The notes below the pieces were generated by a model, which had not been told where the DNA came from, ran no database searches, and saw only the letters and a program-made list of their open reading frames with translations. From Taeniopygia guttata (taxonomy: Eukaryota > Chordata > Aves > Passeriformes > Estrildidae), in contig NC_133026.1 of assembly GCF_048771995.1 (NCBI RefSeq), positions 118,873,501 to 118,937,500 on the forward strand: a DNA stretch of 64,000 bases. The letters are read 5' to 3'. This document shows, piece after piece, positions 20,293-34,600 of the stretch. A program made the position numbers and the translations under genes. Every line of letters starts with the position of its first letter. Position 1 is the first letter of the stretch.

Positions 20293-23200
20293 AATCTTTT
20301 ATACCAATATAATACACCTTTTCTACTTCTTTTTGCAACTCTCTTGCATTTCACTGCTTTATAAGGTTCAGAAGCAGGTCCCCTGAGGCCCCTACTCATC
20401 ATAAGATCCTTCAGCCTCCCAACCGCGACCTGAGGGCGTGAAACTCAGTGATTTATCTTCAGAGAGCAGAGGATATTGTAAAGCATATGTGAAAATACAC
20501 TTGAAGAAAGGCAAAAACAAGCAAAAAACTTTTCAAAGTTCAGGAAAGGGAGATCAGTGTTCCTTGTAGAGGAGTTCAGCTCTCACACTGCTGTACTGGC
20601 AATGCAGACCTACATGTGTGTGAGAGACAGTGATCCCAGACATGAACACAGCCGGCTCATCAATCCTTTCATCCCCACCTCTGTTTTCTGCCTCTGGCTT
20701 TCTGCCTCCATTTCCAACTATCTGTCCTGCTTGCTTTCCTATCACAGATTTGTGCACACTCTGGGTGTCTCTATGTTCCCCTCTGCACCCGGTTTAAGGA
20801 CTTTCAGCAGTGTCATTTCCTGATTCAGCACTTTCCCTGTGAACTTGAAACCTGTGGACATCAGGGGAGTGTGCTGCTTCCTGATGCTTCTTCTGCTTCC
20901 CTGCTTCAACATTTTAGGTCAAATATCTCTCTTACTGACCCTGAGGAACAGTCTCTGAGCCATAAAACCACTGTGGTGGGGGGATCCTCTTAAAGGTTTT
21001 TCTCACACCCTTTGGGTGTTGTTAATGCACCATTTCGTGAGAACTTTGGTAGCTCAGAAAATCTCCATCCACTGGAATTAGGTAAGTGAGTTAAGTCATT
21101 TCTATTCATGTTCTCAGTGCTTTTCCACTGCAATGAGGGCCAAGGGGAGGTCTGCTTTGTGGATCCAGTGGTCAGGAAAGCAGACAAATAGCACAGATGA
21201 GCACACACTTCACAACTAAATGTTTCTTTGGAAGCACCTCATATTCAAACAATTTTTACCAAATCTGGGGTAAGTTTCCTGGCAGACTGTGCCAGCATTT
21301 CGATCTAGCACTCACTCACCGCAGATTATCAAGATTACCCCAGGGCAGAGCAGACAGACAGCATCCTCTGAACAATTTACCGGTTTCCATCTAATATTTT
21401 TTCATATCATAAAGTCAAATCTCACACAATTTCCTACAACAATGTTGCTTGATGACTAACTGTAAGCAAAACACCATGCCTAGATTCTTCTAACGTTTTT
21501 TTCATGTGACCTTTAATTGTTTTGAATAACAAGAAACCAAGTAACCAACTCCTGCAGAAACACTGTACACCATTAACAACTGTGGCTTGAGTGATTTGCA
21601 CCTTGTGTGCTTCAAAGAGTTGACAAGAGTTTTATAAACACTAAGTAATAAAGTACATCAGCTCTACTTGTTAATATAACTAAGGAAAAAAGAAGGCTCG
21701 GCTGACATACCACAGAAATCCCTCTCCCCCTTAAAAATTAAAAGGTATTTTACTCAGTCCAAACACATGTAGCTTGGCCTAGATGCTTCTGTGAATAGCT
21801 CCCTGGTCCTTCAACTACCTTAAACCAAGAATCTGTTCACTTTCATCCCATCAGAGTGATCAAAGAAGCCATTGTGGGATTGTAGCTTGCACGGAGGAGA
21901 GCTGCCTATTGTGTCACCAGCTGCCCCAGCATCTCAGCAAACACACGGAGTCTAACTAGGATCAGCTTAGCTAATCCAAGGGCTCTCACGAGGTCACAGC
22001 ACAGGCAATAAGGCTGCTGTCCAGAGCTTGGGAGAGTGATATCAGCATTCCTTGACCATGGTACTTATCAGGGAACAATGCTACAGAGTTTAAACTGCAA
22101 GCAAAGTCAGATCACACCATGAGCAGCTGCTCCACTGTCCATCCAATATTCCTGGAAATGCCTTCATAGGTACAGCAAAATTGCTTTATTGGTATATAAA
22201 GATGGACTCAGCCAGCGTGAGCTAGTTATGGACCACACTAATAGAAAACATGGCATATCCTTGGCAAGGTCTGCACTACCAGAAAATTCAAAGTCATGTC
22301 AACAAAGCCTAGTCTTGCCACCTACATATAAGAAGGGCATGAAATCTCTCCATAGGAATTTGACACCGTTCTCACGACAGCACATCTGGAGCAAACAGTC
22401 CTAGAAGGAGAGATCCTCTGGAAATGGTGCTGTCAGCAGCAACTGTGCTGTCTCCTGGGCTGGAGATACTTGTGGAAGGTTGAAGAGTCTGCTGGTCATT
22501 CTGGCAGACCACCCTACACATCTTATACGTTTCATCATTTTCCATGTACCAAGAGTTGCAGTTTCCTGAATCTGTGCTGTTGTTACACAGATGTATAAGA
22601 AGGTTCAGTCTGTTGGTGGGAGGAAAAACATACTCCCTAGTCAGAGCTAGCAAGTTGTTTTCTTATTTATTTTATACTTCCATTTTTCTTAAGAGCAGGA
22701 GGTATAATACAGCTGCAGTGTCTTTCCTTCTGACAGTCCTCTCACTTCTAGTGATGTCTGAACTTCTTGATCAATTGTCCTCATAGACTGAAAGACATAA
22801 AGGCCTCAAAGACATTATGTTGATGCACTTTGCCCAATAAGTGCAGTGTGGCTGGAGAGAAAAGAGCCCAAACCTTCCCACAGAGAAAAGGCAGCACCCA
22901 GCAGCTCCTGCCCAGGCAAAGGCCCTGCTCTCACCCAGCAATCATGGCCTCAGTGCAGCAACAGCGTGGGAGCTGGACAGTGCTGGATGTGGAAGATTGG
23001 ACAACTCACATCACTCTTCCAACTGGAAAGCAAGCTTGGAGTTATTTATAAAATTCACTATCCTTCGATACACTGTCCTTTTTGCCTTGGACTGATCCTG
23101 TTTACACATTTTTATTGGTTTCTTGCATTTTGTTATTCTTATCCTGACATCCAGCACTTGAAATCTACTTAACTATGGTTTTTATTACCTAGTCCAATAA

Positions 23201-25264
23201 GCCTCTATTAAATAATGAAAGTTAAGTTTCTCTAAAATATCTCAACTCAATTTTTTTTACTACTTTGAGGATGGTTTGTGCTTTTATATCTATAATGAGC
23301 TAGCCAGCTGTATTAACTTGGACTAGTATGATTCAGTGTTCATTTTCAGGACTCTGAAAGACAAAGCTAACATTTTATGTACAGTGTAAATGACTCCTGA
23401 CCACTGTGGTTGCTATTCTTGTTGGAGACACCTGCATTTTTCTATCTATAAATTTAGAAGCAGAAAATCATTAGTTTTCCTCAAATAGTTCAATGATTTT
23501 GAGTGACCCAAACTAAACACCATAAAAAACAGTATCCTGGCCATGGCTCACTGGAGTGCATAGGGCCTTGTCTTGCCATGAAATGTGTGGCAATAGGGAG
23601 CTCATGTGACTCCCTCTTCTGTACATCATGATTGCTCCTTAAGGTGAATACTTGAGGGTCCTACTATAATTATAACTTCTTTGCACCTGAGACAGGGAGG
23701 ATATCATTGGCATCTCCGTTTGGAGTGTAGTTGGAAGCAAAGTGTTTGACTAATAGCAAAATTATACTATAAAACATAAAGGACAAAAAAAAAAAAAAGG
23801 CAAGAAAAAAAATTAAGTAGTCCTCTGCAAAGCTGAGATGATATTGCAACTTGTGCAATCATAGGATGAAATCTTCAAATCCAACTGGATAAAATCAATT
23901 AAAGTTAAATCCTTGTTTTTTCCTTTTTTTTTTAATTTTTTGCATATGTATAAAATACAAGTTGCTGATTTCTCATGGCCTAATAACCATGTCAGCTTAT
24001 AAATTATTTCACGGATTGAAAAACATTTATTTATAAGAGGTACTGGTGTAGTGGTTTGTGGGAGCCAGGAAAGTGCTATTTCTGATCACACAGAGCCATT
24101 GACCAATGTCTGTGGTCAGATAATTTGACTTCTTCCCTCAGTCATCCCAGCTGGGAAAGTGTGTTAAATGCATTGCCCCTGGAAAATGGCAGTCATGCAT
24201 TAATGTGTGTTTTACTGCATATAGGATGCTGCACTTCTCCTTCCTCTTCAGCTTGTAGTTTCTGGTTTCCTTAAGTGTTATGCAGAATCCTGTGCAAGTA
24301 ATGTTTTACATTTCCTAAACCTTTTATAGCCTTGAAGTTTAAGAAATTAGATAGCACTAGCTTTCCTCTCTTGGATTTCTAAAGACATTTCAGGCTTGTC
24401 TTTTATCTAAATCATTTTATGGCCCATTAATTGAATAGATAATTTTCTCAGCAAAGTCTGAAGGACCATTTAGCATTTTCAGCATGACACAGTATATTTT
24501 TCAGCCAGGGATGAATTTGTTTTTTACAGTTTCAACACCAACAAGTGAGCCAGGCTTTGATATCAACTGCTCTTGATCCATGTAAATCGTTGTGCTGAAA
24601 TTTAAGCAAAATAAATAGTATTTTGGTTGAAATGGCATTTCATCTGAAAAGGCAAGGGAGACATTAACTACAGCTTGTAACAAGATAGGATAAAATCCCC
24701 CCGAGGTCTAGCCTTAAGTTCTCATAGAATTCAGAGAAAGCTGTTAGGTAGTAAAACAGATGTCTTCAAAGAAAAACCTTGTTATACTACACATGACAAC
24801 TCCAAGTCAGTTTCGTAAACCAGTTTAATCTCTGTTAAAGACCTGTGTTAATGTTGCCCTATGGCACAGTCATAGAAAGTCAAACAGTTTAAGTCCAACT
24901 TCTTACAGCTATTGACATTCTGAATATTGGGCAGTATCCAAAACAGTCAATCCAAGTTATGTTTAGGCTACTGAGCCATTAAGTTGTTGTACTTAGCAAG
25001 GAAATGGGAATGTGCATCCTCCTTGGTGTTCTTCAGCCACTGCCCAGTGGGACCCAGTCCTGTAAGACCTTGCAAACATGTTAAGCTGTACACACACCTT
25101 TTCCAGATAGACAAGGACAGGAAGATGAAATCTCATTGATCAACTAGTTAGATATTTTATGTCTGGAGTCTGTGAGACTTATTGGCTTCTGGGAAAATAA
25201 AAGGAAACCACTAATCTTAGTGGTTAAAAAAAGTCAGCTAGTCTACATCATACCTTTGGTTAAT
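20293..25264. other. Intergenic, no gene recognised
   Basis: AT-rich sequence with scattered homopolymers (A-runs near 23785 and 23805; T-rich near 23920-23940). The open frames are below 110 codons and carry no motifs. Confidence 0.55.
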
Positions 25265-25365
25265 CATAGAATCATAGAAAGATTTGGTTTGGAAGGGACC
25301 TTAAAGGTCATATAGTTCCAATCCTCCACCATGGGCAGAGACACCTCCCATGAGATAAGGCTGCT
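25265..25365 (-). mobile_element. CR1 LINE 3' end, short, minus strand
   Basis: CATAGAATCATAGAAAG followed by TTTGGTTTGGAAGGGACC, TTAAAGGTCATATAGTTCC and CCACCATGGGCAGAGACACC is the CR1 terminus in reverse. About 100 bp are recognisable. The two copies of the CATAGAAT terminal repeat are well preserved. Confidence 0.88.
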
Positions 25366-25562
25366 TAAATAATTATACTTTCTAAATTTAATAAGAATAA
25401 TTACATTCCATAATACTGCTTTTGTAGATAGCCCTTGCTCCTGAGTTGTCATAATTTGTGGTGGGTCTTTAATTTTTAATTATTTAGTAGCTACTTTTGT
25501 GGAGGTTATTTTTTATTGAGGTTGAACTGGGGAGGAAGAAGGAAAGCTGGTCATTGATATAA

Positions 25563-25563
<1 letters not shown>

Positions 25564-25611
<48 letters not shown>
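25564..25611. repeat. (AT)n microsatellite
   Basis: About 22 uninterrupted AT dinucleotides after a TATGTA start; likely length-variable. Confidence 0.95.
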
Positions 25612-25612
<1 letters not shown>

Positions 25613-28600
25613 ATATAAATTCCTATAACTAATAATTAACAGCTACTTTAAATCTTCAGTGGCCACATTCAACAGTTACAACCTAAGAACATGGCAGATT
25701 ATGGTCCATTATATAATTTTATGTCATGATTACTTCAGTGTGTGCTTTGAAAGCCTCTGAGCTCTCTTGGTAAATAGCAAGTAACTGCACTTCATCTCTA
25801 GAATTAGTCCCTATTGTTGCAATTCAGGTGGAAGAGATCATAACTGGGTACTCACCTCTTACTCCTCCTTATGGTACAGTTGCTCCAGGGACTACTTATG
25901 AATTCACACTCAGTGTTTATTAAGGGGATCACTCAGAGCTTGCAACTTCTATTTCAGTTCCTGCCATAACACAAAGTAACAACAGGGCAAAAGAGGGAAG
26001 AAGCATCATAACACATAATGTCATTTTCTCTTTCATGACTGCAGGTGTTAACGTAGGGTTGAGATTCTCTGTGAAATGAGAACAATAGATCACGAAGTTG
26101 TGCCAAGAGGTGTCAGGGGTACCAAAAAAAAAAATTCTGTATGCTTATGAACTTGTAGAGAGAATGAGTGCACTCAGAACTAATCATCTTTTAAAGTAAT
26201 CTCTGATCTCCAAATTACTGCAGGCCCTTTTTTTAAAGGGTGTCCCCTGCACATGTTGTTTTTGATGAGCACCAATGCAAAAAGAGAACCTCAAAGGAGC
26301 ATTTGCCCTGCATGGTCAGAAATCTGTAGTGTAGTGAAAGTACCAGAAGGCTCGTGTGAATAAGGCCTTAATGTGTGTAGTACCTTTTACTCTGAAAATA
26401 TTGCTTGCCTCTCAAGGGACAGGAAAGACTCATATTTTTTCAATACTAGTAATATGACTGTGTGCTCAGGTTGGAAAATGAGCAGTCCATTCTCAAACCA
26501 GGAGCCCACCAAAATATATGTCAATATCACCTCCAATCATGACAGACAAAAAATAAGAAAGTATAGAAGGACAATTTGGGTTGTTGTAGCCAACAACTGC
26601 CTGAGCACAGCATAGGGCAGATTCTTTATGAATGAGTGTTTCTGATTCTATATGAATAAATGACATCTGATTTCATGTGGGATTTAATGCCCAGGCAATA
26701 AAGGAACTTGACATCTGACACAAAGTAAGTTAGTATCTATGCTAGTCCTTCTAGAAATGTGATTACAGCAATGTAACTATTGAAAGAATTGAAAGACTGA
26801 ATATGTCTTAGCTTTGTAAAGCTACCAAATAGTGAATTTTAAATGTTTTTAACAAAAAGCTTAATCTATAATACAGCTTAATAGAAGAAGAAGCAATAGT
26901 AACCAAGGTATCACACAGACTACAGAAAGTGCTGCCGTGTGAGCAGGCATGACTTCCTGAACAAGGGCTGTGGCCCAGTACCAACAGATAGATCCTTCCT
27001 GGGGAGAACATAAATAGTCAAAGGAAGGGCTAATGGGAGAAGGAGGGTAAAAAAGAGCATGCATGGACTACACCCATTTTACAAGCAGTAGAAAAAAAGA
27101 TGAATCTTACTCATATTGCCTGATTCAGGCAGTAGAAGGAATCACAAAAGCAGACAAAGCATGGGTCACTAAGCATCCAGAGATATATGAATGTGCATAT
27201 TTTCAACAATGTGTATATTTTTACCTCATTCAGCTCATTGGCTCTTTGTTCTAATCCTCTTTCTTTCACTCCCTCATTTGCTATCCCTCTGGTTTGCTCC
27301 CTCCAAGCCACTGTACCTGGCCATCATCCCACAGTTAACTGTGAGGTCTCATGATTTCCTTTTTCTCCCTGTGCACTTATCTCATCCATTTGCATTGAAA
27401 GGTCTCTGGGACAGGAGACACTCAAGCATTGTGTTTTCCCAATACCTTTAGGCCAGCTCTGGTTCCTGTTCTGATTTATAAGGTGCTAATCTACTCACTG
27501 TAAGAAGACATAGTATCTTAACTGATAACGCATTTAAAATAGATTATAGCCACTCACTGCTGAGTTTGAGACCAAAACAACACAGTATACCTACTTCTCT
27601 CTGTTGTTGTTGTTGTTGTTCTTGTTCTTCTTGTTGTTGTTGTTTTGGTTGGTTGGTTTTGTTTTCTGGGTTTTTTTTTTGCAATGTGCATAGAGGACTG
27701 AAGTTCTTTAAGGGAAACATTTCTACTGTAAAATGAAACTTCTCTCTGTTTTTGATCAGAACCATTAGTAATGTGTCCATGTGCATTTTTTCAAAAATCA
27801 AGATGATTTTTTGGTAGTGGAGTAAAGGCTTGCTACCCCACATTAAATCTTTTGATGGGAAAAAGGTATTAAATATTTTGATGGGAAAAAGTCAAGTCAG
27901 AATGAAACTCCTCAGAATTTGGAGGGACTTGTGACCTCCTGGTGAGCACTCAGTGAGGTCCTGCTCTCAGTGAAAGCAGGGAGATCTTACTGTAAGTAGA
28001 TAGAATTAAATTAGAGATGAGCAGTAGATAGGTGGGAGAAACACAATCTGAGACAAGTGATTAAAGAAGTAAACCCATTCCATTAAAAATGCAAAACTAA
28101 AAAATATGAGCTCAAATACACTTCCTATGGATAAGTCTGTACTTCAACCAGAATTGTGGCTTCAGCTGCATGCATAGACCTTCACCTTTGAAATAGCCAG
28201 TGCAGATATCCATGGAGTCCAGCAGGAGCCACCAAATACCCAGAACAACCTTGGGTTTACCATCTGTTTATTACACCAGCGGTCTAAGCTAACACAACAC
28301 TGAGTTCTCATTCATTTGTTACAAGAGTGGTCCAAGGTAAGGCTGTTATCTATAGCTCAGGGAACTGACAAACCATGGTGTTGTCCTGGAGATTTTTCAT
28401 GTTCTTCCACACTGGAACTCCCGCACCTGAGGGCAAAGGATGACAGTAGAAGGAAAGGATAGTGAGAGCAGTTGCACAATGTATATGAAACTGTGAATGC
28501 AGTTATACTGCCATTTTCTCAACAGGTTTTGAGAAGTTTCTGATTCTTATTTTTTTACCCCTCTTGACTTCCAGTGCTGCAGGTTAGAGCCTGCCATAGT

Positions 28601-31600
28601 GTACCACAGCAGCTGTGTGGGGCAATGCTGTGAACAAAATCACCATGAGGAGGAATTCCAAAATCATACAAGGCAGAAGCCTCCCAAACTGACTTTGACA
28701 GCAAGTAGAGTTCATATACAAAGAAAGCAGAGTATCTATAACCTGTGTATAATTTCTCCTACCAGAATTGTTTCATTTGTATGAGTGGATTTAAAATCAG
28801 CTTTTGTCTTATTGTAGGAGCCAGGGTAGGAAACCTTGATCCCTAAATTAGACCACTGCTGTAGATGAACTTGAAGCTTCTGTAGTCTTATATCTGGAGT
28901 AAGCTTGCAACTTCAGGCTTGCCTGTCTTATTTTCCTAAATTTGAGGATGGTAGTGCAAACATTCACCAGAGAGCAGGGCATGATGAAAAATCAATTAAG
29001 ACCTTGTGAAGTGCAGCATTCTACTGCGGGACTTCGCATTTTTTGATTCATCAGAAAAAATTTAAATAAACAATATTTCTGTATATACTCACCCCTCCTC
29101 TATATTTAAAATATAGTCCTGTCATTTGTAATTGTATTTCAATTATTGTTAGATGCTTGATTAATATTGTGTTCAAATATTATAAATGTTATATCTTCCA
29201 TCTCTTGGAAGCGATAGATTTCAAAAGCCTGTGGGACCAAACATTTTTCTTACTGATATTTATATAAGAATACTGGATAAAGCTGGGCTGTACACAAGCT
29301 TTATGATGAAATAATTTCTGTTATGTCCTTATTTGAATTTCGGTATTTACTTAACAAAAGGTTTCACTGGGGCTTTTCAGTCCTTATTTACATAGATCCA
29401 TCAAAGATGGCATAGTTAGACACAGGATGTAGTTGAAAATAGACAATAGCACAGCAGGGTTAAGGTATTGGGCTGCAGCTAAAGTGTTTTGTTAGGAAGA
29501 GCTGATAAGTGCTTAGACTTTTTGCTAAAATAAAGACCCTAACAACAGTGGGAATTCAACAGGGTAATCACACTTAATGCAGACTGTTTAGAGCAATTAG
29601 AGGTGATTGGCAGTGTCTTAAAGCCCTTAAAGAGAAACAACATATAAAAAGAACTGACCTCAATTGGATTTCAGCTTCCTTGCCAGTTTCAATCTATTGC
29701 ATTATATCTATCGTTAATGCACATAAGGGTAAGGAACTTTTTATTGATACTGTTATTTTTTATTACAGTTCTGAGACTTCCTTTGCCATGGAGATATCAA
29801 AGCTCTCCACGTGCTATGCAGCCCGATCAGTAGACACCTATTTACAGTAGGTGTAAATAAGAGTTCGTACTTGCCAAGGGATAAATCTCTCGTCCCAGAT
29901 GTCCATGGGCTGTTTATCAATGAACGGATCAGGAATGCCGCGGGGAAGGCAGGCAGACAGTGACAGATGATCCAAAGGCAGAATGGACTGCAAAGTGTGT
30001 TTTTAATGCAAAACCAAAGTTTGCAAAGACTCATTCATAAACAAGTGTATTTGTGCTTATAAATAACACACAGATATTTAATCTGAAGTGGGTGCGATAC
30101 TCTGGTTGAAATCTCTGCAGACATACTGAAGTCACTGAAATGAGGCTGACTTTTCATTTCCCAATGATTTAACTCATAACTCTAAGTGGAACTAGCTCAT
30201 GTAATGAATCACCAAAGCAGTTACACACATCTTGGGAGCCTTAGCAGGATTTCTGTGGCTGCATCTTCAGGAAAAAACTTGCTAAGGCATGGCACCACTG
30301 GCATTGCCAAATGTTGAATAGTAGGCTGGCCTTGGTAAAAGACGTGTTTGAAATTAAAAAGTCCCATTTATCCAGAGAGAGGGTATGGCCAGAAAAACAA
30401 AATATCTGCCTGGGGCAGTTTAAATTATGTGGGCCCAGGTAAGAATTGCCATGTGTTCAGCTGAAATACACAGCTAGAATAGTCATGTGCTCCTATGTTG
30501 CTGTAGTGCAGAAGTTTGGTATCTCAAAATTTAAAACCCACATTTAGGAGGCAGCAGCTTTTTAAAACATTCTGTCCGGGTAACTTTTGAATGCCAAATG
30601 CCATCCAGGTTTTTCATATGTTTTTTATATTTTTATTATTTATAGTCATACAGTGATTGTGTGCATAAAATATCTTATGTTCATCTAACCTAATCTGTTC
30701 TGAAAATATTTGTATTACTATGTTGCCACCATTGTAGCAATATATCTGTAATTAGGATGTTGGAGTGGCTGTGGAGTGATGTGCTGAGGGAACAACTATT
30801 CTGTCATGACAGTCACCCCAGCCAGTACTTTTTGGTCTCTAAGGGGAAGGACCAATGCTGAAATCCACAGCTGGGAACACTGCTTTAGCAACAGAATTTA
30901 TGCAATGTAACTTTTGTATTTTCACAAGTGCAAAATAATGACCCAAGGGAGAAATAATCCTCTGCCAGTTTGAATAAACAGTGAGATGAGTATAGATCAA
31001 GAGTCTTTTCTCTGGACAAAATCTACAGAAAATGAAGATTTGCTCATATGCTTTGCATTATGACAGACAGCAAAGAAAGCTGCTGGTTTCTCTTTCTTAA
31101 TCAGAGCCTTAGGTTTAATCAATAGTCACACTAATCCCATCTGCACAAGGCTGGGAACTGCCTTGGTCTAGCCACCCTAGAGATAAGCCTTCCTTTTAGT
31201 CTGACCTGCTCACCTGGACCCCCTCCACAGCCAGGGGAGACAGAATAGGCACCTTCACAGAGATATTCCTCCCTCTCCAAGATGTACAAACCAGGTGGGA
31301 CGAGAGGATGTGCAGAGTGACTACCTGTAGGAAGGACAATTAACACAATTAACTCATTGCAGGTACTTAGCTTGCAGTGATTAAAGTTTAGGTGAATGTT
31401 TGCACAGGGTGTCTAGCACAGTCAGATACAGAGACAGATCCCTCATCCTGCACCTATAGATAATAAAAAGCTTTTCCTCTGCTTTCAGATCCACTAGGAG
31501 CAGAGTTTTCTCTTGCAGTCATACCCAAAGCTACCTGCAACCATGTCTATTTCCTGAGCCTTTTGCTTGTTTCACTTTGTTTCTTACTGGTTATGTACAC

Positions 31601-34600
31601 ATTTTACTCATAATAGAACAGGTAATAAACATTTCATATGGTTTCTACATTAGGATAAATAAAGTTCCATTATTTTATTACATAAAAGAAGGGGGGGGGG
31701 AAGCAAAATTAAAATAATCTCCCAAAGGCAAGCTCTCAAAAATAGAGAAACATTGTAATTTGATTGCTTGGCTAGTAGCAAAATTTTGAAGTTTTTTCTT
31801 TATGAACAACTTCAAGTTTTGTTTCCATTTTAATACATTAATTGGAGGGACAAGCTTATGGCTACTTAGAATGTTAGTTAATTAAAACAACGTTAAATTA
31901 CCATCTTTTCCCTTGCCATGGGGAACAAACAGCCAGAGGATAAGGAGTTTTATTAACTCTCATAATGTCAGCGTTGATTACATCCAAATACTGGATCCAT
32001 TATTTGTCAATCCCCAAAGAACTACCTAGAGAAGCAAATGGGTCAAGGAGTAATTGATTGGTACAAGGTTCTCTCTTTCCAGTGCAGTTTTGCTACTGTG
32101 CCAAGGAGAAGAAAGTCAAGGTGTTTTGAGGCTGGGCTGTTTCTACTCAGCACCAATTACCCTCCTTTTGCCTTGCTCCTTCTGTTGATGTTGTATGGCC
32201 AGTGACATCACTGCAACCTTTCAGCGGCTGTCAAATATCTTTACAAAATATACTGGTCTCAACTGGCAGCCACTGAGGAATTTTCTATCCAAACTTTTAG
32301 ATTTCTTGTTTTGCTTTGTTTCTTAAACCTCATGCTAATTTGTGGAGTTTGAGTCATCACCTGGGAATGTACCCTCCTCCAGGAAATTCTCACCAGGAAA
32401 GGACTCTCTAGCATAGAAATTTGGAGAGACATCTGCAGTCCAGACTAAGGAATAGATCAGTGATTAGGACACTTGAGTGGGATGTTGAAGACCTATTCTT
32501 CTTCTGTCCCAGCTTTGCACTAGCCCTGGGCTATTGCAAGAGGAAGGGAATATTCTTAATCTCCTCCAAGGGCTTTCCCCTTTGAATAAATAGTTTATTG
32601 CTGGGTGATACAAACGGTGTTATTTCATAATACAAATAGATTTGTCAAACATCTGGTTGCTATTCATGTAGCCTCTGAGCAGATTTTTTCACAAAATTTT
32701 CTCTTATCTGCTCCAACAGGGACATTTTCTCGGCTCAATGTTTATGGATGAATAATAAGTCTACAAAAATTTATGGTCTCTAAATTTTTTCTGTAGGGAA
32801 TCCAAGAATTATCAGTACCAGCACAAAGAAAGTGGAGCATGACCAGGAATGAAGGGGCAAAACTGGGTTTTTATTTTGGTAGCAAGTTACCCTTAAGTTC
32901 ACTTCATGTGCATTAAATGACCATATCACCTTGTCATATCTCTTGACTGTGTTTCCTTCTTTTTTGAGAGGAAGGAATTTGGATTTTAATTTCTTTTGTT
33001 CTTTTAAAAAGACTTGGTTTCACCTCAATGAGGAAAAGAAGGCTGGGAAGAAAGATTGCTTAGCAATTTTCCATAGTACATATTTTTTGGGACTTTATCC
33101 AGCCTTTATTATAGATATCCCTGAGTTAGAAAGCCAAGTGACATATCCCCATGAAGATCACATTGGTTTGGTGTCAGAAATATTTTCTAACCTGCAAAGA
33201 CTGAGTAACCCTGCAAAGTCTAAAACTTCTACAAATTTAGAAGCAGCAGGTAAAAGCAATAAATTCCACTGTGCATTTTTGTTCAATGTGGGTGAATTTT
33301 CAGAAAATTCCTTCATCCCCATACTGAGTCCAACCATTTCTGTTATTTACATCCTGACTTACCCTCTGACTCAACCCTGGTGAGCCAGCCAGCTCTGCAG
33401 CCAAGGCATGTAAGTTTGAGGAGGGCCTGTCTCATCCTGAAATTAAACAGAAATGCAGTATTTCCTACCCTTTAAACTGTCCATATAGTGGATTTTAGAT
33501 AATGTTTAAAGGAAAGTTGATAAGCAAAGTACATCATGATACTAAAAATAAGCAGTGAAACGTATGAATATAAGTATATATAGACATACATATATATTTT
33601 TAAATGACGCACAAAATCCTTCAGAATATGTAAAAATGGGAAACCCTGGAAAATAGAGCACTTTGCATTATGTTTCAACAAAACTGAAGTTTCAGTTCCT
33701 GCAACCTCTGGTTTTCAAGAAACGAAATTTTCTTTTAGTGGTAGATCCTCCCATGATACTAAGAACTGAACACAAAATTTATGAAGTTCCCAAGGTATCC
33801 TCAATGCATTATTTTAGGAACTCATTTCCAAATATCATTCTTGCCATTTCCACAAACAACTATAGGTGAACATTGGCAGTGTGAGTGGAACGTGCTCTGT
33901 GCTGGCTTTGAAATCCAGCTTGTTCTGTTCCTAGGTCTGATAGAGTAAATCCCCAACAGCAATGGTAAATTGGGACCCAGTAACCACTGGCGCAAACATC
34001 CACGGCTCCACATGACTGGAAGGGAAGCGATGTGACCATATAAGATATCCCCCTCTTTTCCACCCATTCCTGTTCCTACTCAGTGTTAGACTGCTCCCTC
34101 AGCTGATCTCATGTGGCTGCTCATGGGCTCATCATTGGCATGGCACTGAAGAACTGACCAAAATTTTTAAACATTAAGCAAATTTAAAATTGTTTTAAAA
34201 ACTAGTGAAAAAGCATCCATAAGCTAGCACTGTGACTTTTATCAGAAGCAGGAATACTGTAAAAGGAAAGACAAAGGAGTTTAATGCAGTCAGTGTTGTG
34301 CTTGCCTATCCTCAAGAGGGTCAGCAAAACTTCCACTTAATACAAGCCAACCTCTCTTACAAATAGGAGATACTGCTGGATATTAACACTCAAAGTCATC
34401 TGCAACTTGGAAAGCTGCATGTGTTTTAGACCAAGAAAATCCTCCAGAGTGGCCTTGGTTTTTTTATTTTTAATTTTTTTTAATGGATAGAGAAGCAGGT
34501 TAAAGGGTCTGAAGATAAATAATAAATGAGTGACAGCTTAAGATCACAATTAGGCCAACATTAATAAGCATCAATTCCAAAAGATAAAGAATTTATCTTC

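Noticed and set aside
32931..33383. 150-codon + strand frame, the longest in repeat-free intergenic DNA
   Set aside because: No recognisable domain, no splice-site context and no sign of a processed pseudogene; a frame of this length is plausible by chance in 64 kb read in six frames.
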